DNA of 24,431 bases from CAZAKO01 sp964546145. GTDB lineage: Bacteria; Fidelibacterota; UBA2242. Of the stretch, positions 1-8,351 are shown one piece after another. How positions within the stretch are numbered: position 1 is the first letter of the stretch; each line of letters starts with the position of its first letter. The stretch spans positions 1-24,431 of the forward strand of contig CAZJIU010000030.1 in NCBI GenBank assembly GCA_964546145.1, written 5' to 3'. The notes below the pieces were generated by a model, which was given only the letters and a program-made list of their open reading frames with translations, was not told the origin of the DNA and searched no databases. The translations under genes and the position numbers were made by a program.

Positions 1-776
1 GTTGGTTTTAATTTTCTGGTAACGCGCATTAAAAAGCGTAGCTCCTCACGCGCCTGATCAATCATTGCAGCATCCCGAACTTTTACCATGATTGACAGAC
101 TGCGGTGAAAACCAAAATTTTTAAAAATTGTACCAAGCGGAACATAGACCTCCACATCCAGACTCTGCCCCATAATACTGCCCCGCTTTTCCAAGACTCC
201 CACCACAGTATAAGTTGCCCGCCCAATTTTAAAACGTTCACCCAGCGGATCACGGTTTTGGAAAAGCTTCTCCTTAATCGCATAACCGATAACAGCTACA
301 GGCTTGTCTCGCTCAATTTCGATTGCTGAAATAAAACGCCCCTCGGCAACATTCAAGTTGGCAATCAGATCATAATTCTCGGTAATGCCATTAACGGAAA
401 TATCATAAAGTTTTTGACTTCGATAGTGCAAATCCTGATGAGTCCCGGTAGAAGGCGAAACTGCTTCAGCCAGTTGCATCCGTTCCTTAATGTAGTTGGC
501 ATTTTTCAAGGTAATATCGGGACGATTACGATATTTGAAAAAATCATCCTGAATTACCCAGGGATATTTCTGAACGTAAAGTGTATTGCTTCCAAGATCA
601 GCAATCTGGCTGGCAAAGCCGCGATTCAAGCCTTCAATGATAGCCGCTACAGAAACAACGGTTAAAACTCCAATAACAATGCCAACTGTCGTTAAAACCG
701 AACGCATTTTATTTTGCAGCAGGGCGGTGATCGCAACCTTAATATTCTCCCACAATTTAATAAAAAAGGCAATCAC
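1..776 (-). CDS. MacB-type ABC transporter permease, 3' end cut by window edge
   Basis: This is the membrane subunit of a tripartite ABC exporter and pairs with the ATPase just upstream. The reading frame is open from a GTG at 776 to the window edge, about 258 codons. It begins VIAFFIKLWENIK, followed by an N-terminal transmembrane segment (residues about 25-45, NKMRSVLTTVGIVIGV). After that comes a MacB_PCD-like periplasmic domain with LGSNTLYV and VAVIGYAI-type segments. The C-terminal FtsX membrane domain lies outside the window. The GTG overlaps the ATPase stop codon (GTGA), with AAGGA about 9 nt upstream, which indicates translational coupling. The start codon is inferred; the family assignment is firm, but the exported substrate cannot be read from the sequence. 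Confidence 0.88.
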   Translation of the reverse strand, partial: MIAFFIKLWENIKVAITALLQNKMRSVLTTVGIVIGVLTVVSVAAIIEGLNRGFASQIADLGSNTLYVQKYPWVIQDDFFKYRNRPDITLKNANYIKERMQLAEAVSPSTGTHQDLHYRSQKLYDISVNGITENYDLIANLNVAEGRFISAIEIERDKPVAVIGYAIKEKLFQNRDPLGERFKIGRATYTVVGVLEKRGSIMGQSLDVEVYVPLGTIFKNFGFHRSLSIMVKVRDAAMIDQAREELRFLMRVTRKLKP

Positions 777-1465
777 TCTTTGCCATTCCTTACATCATCG
801 GCAATATTGCCATCCCGAATATGCACAGTTCGATGGGCAAACTTAGCAATATCCCGTTCGTGGGTTACTAATACAATTGTATTTCCTTGCTGATGCAGAT
901 CTTCAAAAATCTGCATTATTTCAAGACCCGTGGCGGTGTCAAGATTTCCAGTTGGTTCATCAGCTAAAACCAGCGATGGATTATTAACTAAAGCCCGGGC
1001 GATCGCGACGCGCTGACGTTGACCGCCGGAAAGCTCGCTGGGTCTGTGCTGCATCCGGTCCGCAAGACCAACTCTTGCCAGCGCCGCTTCAGCAAGTATA
1101 CGACGTTTCCCGGCCGAAACGCCACTGTAGATTAGTGGTAACTCCACGTTATGAAGAGCCGTTGCCCGCGCCAATAAATTATAGGTCTGGAAAACAAAAC
1201 CGATTTGATGATTACGGATCTCCGCCAGCTGGTTTTCATCCATCAAATGTACTGGCACACCATCGAGCTCATAATCACCAGTCGTTGGTTTATCGAGACA
1301 ACCAATGATATTCATTAGGGTTGATTTACCCGAACCCGATGGTCCCATAATAGAAATATATTCATTGCGGGCAATTGTGAGGTCCACACCCCGTAGAGCA
1401 GAGACTTCTACTTTGCCAATTTTGTAAATTTTAATTACCGAGCGGAGCTGAATTAATTCACCCAT
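773..1465 (-). CDS. ABC transporter ATP-binding protein, MacB/LolD type
   Basis: This is the nucleotide-binding subunit that powers the permease encoded downstream. It has 230 aa, the usual size for free-standing LolD/MacB-type ATPases. Visible motifs are Walker A GPSGSGKST (residues 41-49), the Q-loop (Q93), the signature LSGGQ (145-149), Walker B LVLADEP (165-171) and the H-loop H202. Its stop overlaps the permease GTG by 4 nt. It lies 57 nt downstream of the adaptor gene, with GGTGG as the likely ribosome site. Fusion into a full MacB is absent: the ATPase and permease are separate polypeptides. The family is certain; the substrate (peptide, antibiotic, lipid or lipoprotein) is unknown. 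Confidence 0.95.
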   Translation of the reverse strand: MGELIQLRSVIKIYKIGKVEVSALRGVDLTIARNEYISIMGPSGSGKSTLMNIIGCLDKPTTGDYELDGVPVHLMDENQLAEIRNHQIGFVFQTYNLLARATALHNVELPLIYSGVSAGKRRILAEAALARVGLADRMQHRPSELSGGQRQRVAIARALVNNPSLVLADEPTGNLDTATGLEIMQIFEDLHQQGNTIVLVTHERDIAKFAHRTVHIRDGNIADDVRNGKE

Positions 1466-1522
1466 TAGCCACCGCAGTGAAAATTAATCCGATAAATTTC
1501 AACCATCTTCCTATGTCTGAAT

Positions 1523-2776
1523 TCATTTCGGCACTTTTGCCTTAGCTATTTTTAACGGAATACCATTTCTTAATTCTTTACTGATAACTTTGTATGGACC
1601 GACAACAATCTCATCATCCTCGTTCAGTCCCTCTATTATTTCAAAATGAGTATCACTGCTAATCCCAATCTTTACTGGCATTATGCGTGCAACTGGATAA
1701 GTAGTTTTCTTGATTATGCCAACCGGCTTTTGTTGCGTTGAATCGGAATTATCAACGACAAACACTACCTCAATTAACTTATTTCTCAATGATGTTGAGG
1801 CTTGTGGCGCTGCAGTGCCGGTCACCCGGTTAGTATCTATTTCACTCCGGGCGGTTAATGCCTGAATCGGCACGACTAAAGCATTTTCCCGCGTATCGGT
1901 TATTATATCTACTGTCGCCGACATCCCCGGTCGAAAACGAGCATCGCGACCCAGCACAGCTACTTGAACTTTAAAATTAGTCACCTGCTCCTGAGTACCG
2001 GCACCCTTTGTGGTAGCCGAATGGGCGATTTCCGAAACTGAACCACCGAAGATAGTATCCGGTAGAGCATCAAATTCTATATTTGCCGAATCTCCAATGC
2101 TGACATTAACAACATCGGTCTCGTCAACCTCAACCTCGACTTTCACTTCGGACATATCGGAAATAATCAGAATTACGTCCTCCTGGAAAACCGAACCGAG
2201 CGCAATTTCACCAATCTCTTTCTCCAAACTAGTAACAATCCCAGCCATGGGTGCCTCAATGTGAGTCTTATCCAGATCGTCCCGTGCCTGCTTTAGAGCT
2301 GCCTCGGCCTGCACCACCTGGCTCTCGGCTAACTGCAGCTGGGCTTCAGCCGATTCCAGCTCAGCTGTCGAAGTCAGGTTCTGCTTGAAAAGAGCTTTCA
2401 TCCGTTTCATATCGCTGGTCACTTTTCGCAAATTGGCTTTATTAGACTGCACATATGACTGGGATTTTTCGTAAGCCGCCTCGTACTGAGCCTTATCGAG
2501 CTCGACCAGCAAATCACCTTTATTGACAACGTCGCCCTCTTCGATGGCAATATTCATAATTCGGGCACTGACATTGGCACTAATTTTTACCTTGGTTATT
2601 GGAATTAAAGAACCCGAAGCATTTATTGTCTGAACAATCCGGTCACGCCGGACTTTTTCAGTCTGCACCTCAATCGGTTTCACCTTCTGACGATTGAGGT
2701 TCAAAAATACGATAGTGGCGATGACTCCCACTACAATAATCAAAATCAGTATCTTTTTACCAGCCTTCTTCTTCAT
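1523..2776 (-). CDS. MacA/HlyD-type periplasmic adaptor (membrane fusion protein)
   Basis: The adaptor bridges the inner-membrane ABC permease and the TolC-like channel across the periplasm. It has 417 aa. A basic N-terminus is followed by one transmembrane anchor (residues about 9-25, ILILIIVVGVIATIVFL). Next come a split biotinyl-lipoyl domain (about 60-95, with ISANVSARIMNIAIEEGDVV, resumed near THIEAPMAGIV), an alpha-helical coiled-coil hairpin (about 95-170) and a beta-barrel domain ending FRPGMSATVDI. The C-terminal membrane-proximal part is Lys-rich. AGGAAAG precedes the ATG, and the gene sits 12 nt after the TolC-like stop. Gene order (channel, adaptor, ATPase, permease) makes this a complete tripartite exporter. 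Confidence 0.93.
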   Translation of the reverse strand: MKKKAGKKILILIIVVGVIATIVFLNLNRQKVKPIEVQTEKVRRDRIVQTINASGSLIPITKVKISANVSARIMNIAIEEGDVVNKGDLLVELDKAQYEAAYEKSQSYVQSNKANLRKVTSDMKRMKALFKQNLTSTAELESAEAQLQLAESQVVQAEAALKQARDDLDKTHIEAPMAGIVTSLEKEIGEIALGSVFQEDVILIISDMSEVKVEVEVDETDVVNVSIGDSANIEFDALPDTIFGGSVSEIAHSATTKGAGTQEQVTNFKVQVAVLGRDARFRPGMSATVDIITDTRENALVVPIQALTARSEIDTNRVTGTAAPQASTSLRNKLIEVVFVVDNSDSTQQKPVGIIKKTTYPVARIMPVKIGISSDTHFEIIEGLNEDDEIVVGPYKVISKELRNGIPLKIAKAKVPK

Positions 2777-2788
2777 TCTAATTCTTTC

Positions 2789-3858
2789 CTATAGTGTTCC
2801 AATTAATAACGCCAATTTGACTTCGGCAATTTTTGCATCATATTTGATCGAGATTAAATTGCCTTGTGCTCTGGTCAGAGCCACCTGAGCATCCAGTACT
2901 TCCAGAAGCGTTGCCGCATTCAAGCGGTACATCTCTTGCTGCAAACGCAAATCCTCTTTTGCCGAAGCTATATTCAACTCGTTAATTTCAATCATTTGGA
3001 GATAAGTATTAATAGAAAGGAGCAGATTGTCTATCTGGTTGATAAGTTCCAGTCGTTGCTGGATAATCTGGTCATCGTAGGTTTTATAATTGAGGTATTT
3101 CTGCTGGATGTTGGCTTTACGGTAAAAACCCTGAAAAATCGGATAACTAATATTCAAACTCAGCGAGGTATTCCACCACTTATCGAAATCGGAATAAAGA
3201 CGCGACATTTCTGGCCCACTACGGTTATATCCGAACGAAGCAGTTATATCGGGAAACAGATCGCCTCTGGCTATTTTATAATTCAGCAAAGCACTCTCTT
3301 TTTGGATATGTAAAATCTGCAAATTTGGATTATGCTGGAGCGCTTGTTGAACAGCGACTTCCCGGTCAATGACTTGTGGCAATTGATAATTTTCTTCCTC
3401 GATAGCTAAAGGCAAATCGGCTGTTATGCCCATCGCCTTTTTTAAATCATCCAGTGCCAATTTAACCTGTGCTTGCTGTTGGATAACATTCAAACGGGCA
3501 TTGCCTTCATTGACTTGGGCTTTATAGAGGTCCTTTTTGGCAACCTGTCCAATCCGGAACATTTCATCAGTTTTTTTGAGCTGTTCCCGACTGTTTTGCA
3601 GTGCTACCTGATAGACTTTCAACAACTCCTGAGCTTTCAGCANNNNNNNNNNNNNNNNNNNNNNNNNNNNNNNNNNNNNNNNNNNNNNNNNNNNNNNNNN
3701 NNNNNNNNNNNNNNNNNNNNNNNNNNNNNNNNNNNNNNNNNNGGATTTTTCTCAAGAGCTACCTGGATACACTCCTGCAATGATAAGGGTTTTTCCTGCA
3801 TAAAAGCATTATCTGTTATTAAAACTACACATATCAGGTAAAGCAACCAATTCTTCAT
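2789..3858 (-). CDS. TolC-family outer-membrane efflux channel, interrupted by an assembly gap
   Basis: This is the outer-membrane exit duct of the exporter. The N-terminal piece (3858 down to 3743) has a signal peptide, MKNWLLYLICVVLITDNAF, then the family's usual opening LSLQECIQVALEKN. The C-terminal piece (3642 down to 2789) resumes at LKAQELLKVYQ and continues to the end of the second TolC repeat, with long amphipathic helices and NISYPIFQGF between strands. About 323 residues are visible against a usual 420-450, so roughly 90-120 residues are missing in the 100-N gap. The pieces are out of frame across the gap, which only shows that its size is arbitrary. An ATG at 3861 also exists, but GAGG is better spaced for 3858. 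Four to seven nt separate it from the Yip1-like gene. Confidence 0.9.
3643..3742. other. Assembly gap (100 N)
   Basis: This is a run of exactly 100 N, the conventional placeholder for a scaffold gap of unknown length. It lies in the first helical repeat of the TolC-like gene. The real missing length, judged from family length, is probably nearer 250-350 bp (inference). Confidence 0.97.
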
Positions 3859-3865
3859 CATGACC

Positions 3866-4582
3866 TCATATTTTTGTTAAACTGGATAGAGCCGCCATCA
3901 CTGCCACAAAAATTAACCAGAGACTCATCCAAATGATAAACGCCGACTTGCTACTTTTACTGGTAAAAACACCTACCCCTATTGCCAGAAGCACTACTTT
4001 CCAGAATGCAAAAATGTCTAATCCCGCCAAAAAATTGAACCAGTAGCTCTTCGTCTCGGCAACAAAAAGTGCCGGACCGGTGTAGATGCGAGTGGTCTCC
4101 TGGGCAAAAATCAGCGGCAGTCGCACCGCCCAGGCAATAAGATCAATCAAATTGACATAAGCAACAGCTGCCACCGACTGGATAAATCGAATTTCACCCG
4201 CAAAAACAAAGTTATTAACGGCGATTAAAATCCCGGCAACAATCACAATTTTGAGTAAAACAATAATTGCACCGCCTACATACTTCAAAACCGAAACTTG
4301 TTGCTTTTCAAACCTTTCCAGCGCCTGGGCTTTTTGCTCATCAGTTAATCTTTCACCCTTAGTAATCATGGAATGGACATCTTGAGTCGAAATCGGACTG
4401 ACAAGATGAGTAGCTGTTATTGTCATAGCTAAAATTAAGATCAGAGGAATAACAATATCTAACCAGTGTGAACGCTCTTTTAACGATTGAAAGGTCGCTT
4501 TTGGTTCCCAGAAAATTAACAGCAATTTTTGCCACAGCGATAGACTCTTGATATTTTCCATTTGATTAATTCCTTGCATCAT
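3866..4582 (-). CDS. Yip1-domain-like multi-spanning membrane protein
   Basis: This is a 238-aa inner-membrane protein of the YIP1/DUF1282-like type. The N-terminal cytoplasmic stretch WQKLLLIFWEPKATFQSLKE is typical of bacterial Yip1 proteins (a 'P..f..l' motif before the first membrane helix). Five hydrophobic segments follow (about 45-62, 103-127, 134-156, 187-203, 213-233). A charged loop (about 73-96) is rich in Lys and Glu. It is the first gene of the efflux operon and ends 4-7 nt before the TolC-like start, so it is probably co-expressed with the exporter. Its molecular role is not known; a membrane-organising or assembly role is a guess. ATG at 4582 has GGGAAG upstream; Met8 at 4561 (AAGGA upstream) is an alternative start. 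Confidence 0.8.
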   Translation of the reverse strand: MMQGINQMENIKSLSLWQKLLLIFWEPKATFQSLKERSHWLDIVIPLILILAMTITATHLVSPISTQDVHSMITKGERLTDEQKAQALERFEKQQVSVLKYVGGAIIVLLKIVIVAGILIAVNNFVFAGEIRFIQSVAAVAYVNLIDLIAWAVRLPLIFAQETTRIYTGPALFVAETKSYWFNFLAGLDIFAFWKVVLLAIGVGVFTSKSSKSAFIIWMSLWLIFVAVMAALSSLTKI

Positions 4583-4888
4583 ATAAGAACTTCCCTTTTG
4601 ATAATTTCAAACAAATGTAAGTTGTCAAATCTTCCTAATTAAATGGCATTAAGTAAACAGATTTTTTGGAATATACCAGAAGAAATGTTTTAAACTGCAT
4701 TGAAAGATTAAGTATTGATCATGGAAATTACTACTTCAATTGCTTTTTAAATCACAAATTGAATTCTTTGTAGAACAATAACCTCAAATTGCTAAATTAG
4801 TCCTGTGTCAAATTTTTATAGCATAACATCCAATACCCAGATCATATTTCTTTTGACAACCAAAAAAACCTAAGATTAAGGAATTTTG
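4583..4888. other. AT-rich divergent intergenic region
   Basis: About 300 bp lie between the minus-strand efflux operon and the plus-strand GHL10 gene. The region is strongly AT-rich with no convincing open frame. Besides the promoter-like sequence at its left end I see only a 7-bp inverted repeat (TTCAATT near 4735 and AATTGAA near 4758) and a lone TTGACA at 4853-4858, which is too close to the plus-strand ATG to serve it. No RNA gene is recognised. Confidence 0.6.
4601..4628 (-). promoter_or_regulatory. Possible sigma70-type promoter for the efflux operon
   Basis: On the minus strand TTGACA (4628-4623) is a perfect -35 hexamer. A 16-nt spacer separates it from AATTAT (4606-4601, four of six matches to TATAAT). 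Transcription would start near 4594, only about 12 nt before the first ATG. This favours Met8 as the start, or means the promoter call is wrong. Confidence 0.3.
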
Positions 4889-6442
4889 ATGAAATCTTCC
4901 GATCGTGAACTGCTCTATTTACTAATTTCTGCTGTAGTAATACTGATTTTTGTACTGCTGTTCATTTCTCTGCTACAGCAACCACCTGAAATCTCCCCCA
5001 TTTCAAAACCTTTCTTTCCATCGAGAGAATTTCGGGGAATCTGGATGAGCCGCTACGATTACACCCAAAATCTGAATAGCACTGACAAAGAGGTAATCCA
5101 GAATTACATTAAAAAGACCTTCCAATGGTTCAAAGAGGCTAATCTAAATACCGTATTTTTCCAGGTCAGAGGTAATGCCGATGCCTTCTACCGGTCAAAC
5201 TATGAGCCCTGGAGTCAACTGCTGACTGGAGTTCTGGGCCAAGATCCGGAATGGGATCCGCTTCAATTTGCAATCCACACCGCCCATGAGCTGGGATTAG
5301 AACTGCACGCCTGGATCAACGTATTTCCTGCCTGGCGAGGCAAAACAGAACCAACTCCCAGCACACCGATTCATCCCCTGCTTGCTCATCCTGAATGGAT
5401 AGTCTGTGACAGCATCGGAAAACCTACGTCTAAGTCTGAGAGCTATACCTTTTTCTCTCCCGGCAATCCGGAAGTACAACGTCATATAATAAATGTGCTA
5501 ATGGAAATTACCTCTAAGTACGAAATTGATGGAATTCACTTTGATTATATCCGCTATCCTGAGGGATCAGCGAAAAAGGGCTATTCCCATGATAAGGTCA
5601 GCGTAACCAGATTTCTCTCATATAAAACCAATCCTCTTTGCTTAGACTGGGAAAATTGGCAGCGTGAGCAGCTTACTTCCTTTGTAGCTAAAGCATATAA
5701 TACAATCACCAGCATCAAGCCTTGGGTCAAAGTATCGGCAGCTGTCATCGGTAATTATAATCAATCCAGCTGGTCCGGCTATAATGCCGTTTATCAAGAT
5801 GCAGCCCGTTGGGCAACAATTGGTAAAATTGATATTATCGTTCCCCTGAATTATCGTTCACGCGAAAATGACGGTTTCCGGAAAATAATCGACTCATGGA
5901 AAAATATACCCAATATTCAAAAACCAATTGTCACCGGAATAGGTGCTTACCTTCTATCGTTCGAAGACTTGCTTAAAGAGGTTGATGATGTTCGCTCCGC
6001 CGGGCTTAACGGTATGACGTTTTTCGCCGCCAGCTCCTTTGATAGTACCCAATTAAATAGACTAAAATTAGAAAAATTTAAATTAGCAGCTATCCCGCCA
6101 GCTATGCCCTGGAAATACAAAAATCCGCCACCTGTGCCAGATTCCTGTATCGTTACAAGCGATAGCCTAAATCTAATATTCAACTGGAAGCAGTCGATTT
6201 TAACTGAAAAAGGCAATTTTATCCGCAATTATATAATCTATTCATCTGCAGAGAATAATATTGATGTAAGCGATGGCTCATTCATTCTTATAATATTACC
6301 TGGAAAATTTACCCATTTTCAGACAAAAGTAGAACCCATTAACAATCATCAGAATTACTTCATTGCTGCTATAGATGCAGCAAATAATGCGAGCGAATTG
6401 GCTCAGTTTATATCAGATACTAGCATCTATTCTGGTTACTAA
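4889..6442 (+). CDS. Membrane-anchored GHL10/DUF187 glycoside-hydrolase-like protein
   Basis: This 517-aa protein probably sits on the periplasmic face of the inner membrane, held by an uncleaved N-terminal helix (residues 9-29). The GHL10 (PF02638) TIM-barrel-like domain spans about 45-390. It opens with the hallmark REFRGIWMSRYD (46-57). It also carries FQVRGNADAFY (91-101), LHAWINVFPAW (139-149), GIHFDYIRYPEG (215-226), containing the acidic pair expected at the catalytic site, and DIIVPLNYR (315-323). Residues about 413-507 look like a fibronectin-III-like domain. Family members are linked to peptidoglycan or other glycan cleavage; the substrate here is unknown. A TTG at 4886 directly precedes the ATG, but AAGGA at 4878-4882 fits ATG 4889. 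The gene stands alone. Confidence 0.88.
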   Translation: MKSSDRELLYLLISAVVILIFVLLFISLLQQPPEISPISKPFFPSREFRGIWMSRYDYTQNLNSTDKEVIQNYIKKTFQWFKEANLNTVFFQVRGNADAFYRSNYEPWSQLLTGVLGQDPEWDPLQFAIHTAHELGLELHAWINVFPAWRGKTEPTPSTPIHPLLAHPEWIVCDSIGKPTSKSESYTFFSPGNPEVQRHIINVLMEITSKYEIDGIHFDYIRYPEGSAKKGYSHDKVSVTRFLSYKTNPLCLDWENWQREQLTSFVAKAYNTITSIKPWVKVSAAVIGNYNQSSWSGYNAVYQDAARWATIGKIDIIVPLNYRSRENDGFRKIIDSWKNIPNIQKPIVTGIGAYLLSFEDLLKEVDDVRSAGLNGMTFFAASSFDSTQLNRLKLEKFKLAAIPPAMPWKYKNPPPVPDSCIVTSDSLNLIFNWKQSILTEKGNFIRNYIIYSSAENNIDVSDGSFILIILPGKFTHFQTKVEPINNHQNYFIAAIDAANNASELAQFISDTSIYSGY

Positions 6443-6496
6443 ATATTGACTATAATCGGGCAATCGGTATAATCAATTAATATTCTAACCAAACAT

Positions 6497-6603
6497 GTCA
6501 TTTCGAATCCCTGATTTATCGGGGTGAGAAATCGGCTTTTTCAAAGTGATACTCCTTGACGACTGCGATTTCTCGTTTGCCGCCAAGGCGGGGTCGAAAT
6601 GAC
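6497..6603. repeat. 107-bp element with nested inverted repeats (MITE/REP-like)
   Basis: The ends are a perfect 10-bp inverted repeat, GTCATTTCGA (6497-6506) and TCGAAATGAC (6594-6603). A second, inner pair is GAGAAATCG (6526-6534) and CGATTTCTC (6566-6574). Two further small stems sit in the arms: CCC...GGGG around 6509-6524, and CCGCC-AA-GGCGG (6580-6591). It lies wholly between the convergent genes GHL10 and aldolase. No coding frame is present, so it would be non-autonomous if mobile. I cannot test its copy number from this window. Confidence 0.6.
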
Positions 6604-6630
6604 CATTAGAAGACCTCATCTTTTCTCGGT

Positions 6631-6664
6631 AAAAAAAGAAATTCCGGTCTTACCCGGAATTTCT
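6631..6664 (-). terminator. Intrinsic terminator of the aldolase gene
   Basis: Reading the minus strand, AGAAATTCCGG (6664-6654) and CCGGAATTTCT (6647-6637) form an 11-bp stem with a 6-nt loop. The run of seven T (complement of 6631-6637) follows at once. It starts about 30 nt after the aldolase stop. Confidence 0.85.
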
Positions 6665-6694
6665 GTCCAATAATATATAGGTTATAAAGAACCT

Positions 6695-7723
6695 TTATCT
6701 GCCCATACTTTTACCTGCGGATTTGAGGTCGTTACAGGCTTGGACTACCCGATCAGCCATACCGATGCGAGCCTGTTTCAGCCAGGCGCGCGGATCGTAG
6801 ATTTTCTTTACTCCAACCTCACCCTCGACCTTCAACACCTTATCATAGTTTAGAAACATATGATTCACAACCGGACGGGTGAAAGCATACTGAGTATCGG
6901 TATCAATATTCATCTTGATCACTCCGTATTCGAGGGTTTCATGGATTTCCTCTATAGTGGAACCGGAACCGCCATGAAATACCAGGAAGAATCTGGCTTT
7001 TTCACCATGCTTAGCCACGACGCCATCCTGCCCTTCTTTTAAAATTATCGGTTTCAGAACGACATTGCCCGGCTTATAGACACCATGGACATTGCCAAAG
7101 GTTGCTGCAAACATATATTTGGCGCCCTTAATCTGATATAAAGCCTCGTGCACTGCAATCATGTCGTCAGGAGTAGTGTACAATTTCTCTTTACCGGTTC
7201 CTTCTGTATTCACACCATCTTCCTCACCGCCCACAACACCGGCTTCAACTTCCAAAATAATCTCGTTTTCGGCGCAGAGTTTTAATAACTCCACGGCATG
7301 TTTCATATTTTCCTTCAACGGAACCGCACTGCCGTCGTACATATGACTATTAAACAAATTAGGTAATCCTGCTTGGCGTCGCCGTGCTGTCTCGGCTATC
7401 AAAGGTTTCAAAAACGAGTCAATCTTGTCTGTCTGACAATGATCGGTATGGAGAGCAATATTAACATCATATCTCGCGACAATTCGATGAGCATGTTCAG
7501 CCAGGCAAATTGCACCCAAAACGGCATCTTTCAAATCGCCGCTGGCATGCTGACCACCGCCGGTTGAAACCTGGATGATTCCGTCGCTGTTAGCCTTTGC
7601 AAATCCCTCAATTGCGGCGTTCATAGTATCGGTAGTTGTGACATTTATTGCCGGATAGGCATAGTGTTCCCGATGAGCCTTTTCGAGCATCTTGACATAT
7701 TTCTGGTAATCGACAATTGGCAT
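6695..7723 (-). CDS. fbaA: Class II fructose-bisphosphate aldolase, subclass A
   Basis: This enzyme reversibly cleaves fructose 1,6-bisphosphate to dihydroxyacetone phosphate and glyceraldehyde 3-phosphate in cytosolic glycolysis and gluconeogenesis. It is a zinc enzyme. The 342 aa match the E. coli FbaA type. LHTDHC (91-96) holds the catalytic Asp94 and zinc ligand His95. LEVEAG...GGEEDG (157-170) supplies acidic residues. His213 in FGNVHGVYKPGN and His250 in FHGGSGS are the other zinc histidines. NIDTDTQ (272-278) binds substrate phosphate. AGGAG lies 8 nt before the ATG. It is monocistronic, with an intrinsic terminator behind it and palindromes in front. The assignment is firm. Confidence 0.97.
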   Translation of the reverse strand: MPIVDYQKYVKMLEKAHREHYAYPAINVTTTDTMNAAIEGFAKANSDGIIQVSTGGGQHASGDLKDAVLGAICLAEHAHRIVARYDVNIALHTDHCQTDKIDSFLKPLIAETARRRQAGLPNLFNSHMYDGSAVPLKENMKHAVELLKLCAENEIILEVEAGVVGGEEDGVNTEGTGKEKLYTTPDDMIAVHEALYQIKGAKYMFAATFGNVHGVYKPGNVVLKPIILKEGQDGVVAKHGEKARFFLVFHGGSGSTIEEIHETLEYGVIKMNIDTDTQYAFTRPVVNHMFLNYDKVLKVEGEVGVKKIYDPRAWLKQARIGMADRVVQACNDLKSAGKSMGR

Positions 7724-7743
7724 ATCAAAATCTCCTTTCTGTT

Positions 7744-7775
7744 TTCAACTTATTCTTGAATTAATTTAAGTTGAA
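7744..7775. promoter_or_regulatory. 9-bp perfect inverted repeat before fbaA, possible operator
   Basis: TTCAACTTA (7744-7752) and TAAGTTGAA (7767-7775) are exact inverted copies separated by 14 nt. They lie 20-50 nt upstream of the aldolase start and overlap the -35 of the putative divergent promoter. This is suggestive of a regulator-binding site or an mRNA leader hairpin; no regulator is identifiable. Confidence 0.4.
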
Positions 7776-7799
7776 TGGGTGAGGAATAAAAGAGATAAT
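7771..7799 (+). promoter_or_regulatory. Candidate promoter of the deacylase gene
   Basis: TTGAAT (7771-7776), a 17-nt spacer and GATAAT (7794-7799, five of six) make a plausible sigma70-type promoter, giving a leader of about 78 nt. The -10 sits inside the palindrome AGAGAT-A-ATCTCT (7791-7803). Confidence 0.45.
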
Positions 7800-7883
7800 C
7801 TCTATTTGGAATTGTACTTCACCGGCTTGCGTATTTTGTAATGATTGTCTACATTTAAATCAGGAAAATAACAGGAGGTTAGT

Positions 7884-8351
7884 ATGCCCGAGAAAAAACG
7901 TCTTTTAACTTACCTTGAAGAAAATAAGGTGCCCTATCAGATTACTGCCCATCCAAAAGCTTACACGGCTCAGCACATCGCCGCCAGCGCTCATATTTCC
8001 GGTAATTATTTCGTCAAAACCATTGTAATTAAAATTGTAGGGAAACTGGCATTAGCAGTGCTACCTGCAAATGAAAGAATCAATTTCGATCAATTTGCTA
8101 AACAGTTAAAAATCCCAAAAGTGGAATTAGCCACCGAAGCCGAATTTCGCAAGCACTTCCCAGACTGTGAGACTGGTGGGATGCCTCCCTTCGGCAATCT
8201 GTACGGGATGGATACCTATATCGCCGCAGATTTAACGAAAAATGCCGAAATCGCCTTTAATGCCTGCAATCATATCGATATAATCACGATGAAATTTGCA
8301 GATTATCAAAAACTGGTCAATCCACAGGTATTTAATTTCGAAGTTCACTAA
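7884..8351 (+). CDS. YbaK/EbsC (ProX-like) aminoacyl-tRNA deacylase family protein
   Basis: Members of PF04073 hydrolyse mischarged tRNAs in trans, for example Cys- or Ala-tRNA(Pro), as a translation quality-control step in the cytosol. The 155 aa comprise the single domain. An N-terminal helical part has HPKAYTAQHIAAS (residues 23-35). The conserved lysine is in FVKTIVIK (residues 43-50). LAVLPANERINF and GGMPPFGNLYGM (about 98-109) form the substrate pocket lining. A strong AGGAGG site lies 6 nt before the ATG. Which tRNA it edits cannot be told. The gene diverges from fbaA and its stop directly abuts the stop of the convergent gene. Confidence 0.88.
   Translation: MPEKKRLLTYLEENKVPYQITAHPKAYTAQHIAASAHISGNYFVKTIVIKIVGKLALAVLPANERINFDQFAKQLKIPKVELATEAEFRKHFPDCETGGMPPFGNLYGMDTYIAADLTKNAEIAFNACNHIDIITMKFADYQKLVNPQVFNFEVH

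Noticed and set aside
1466..1522. 13-codon frame ending in TAATG just before the ABC ATPase
   Set aside because: Could be a coupled leader peptide, but AGGAAG touches its ATG with no spacing; chance is likelier.
4886..4888. TTG as start of the GHL10 gene
   Set aside because: The ATG immediately after it is better spaced from AAGGA.
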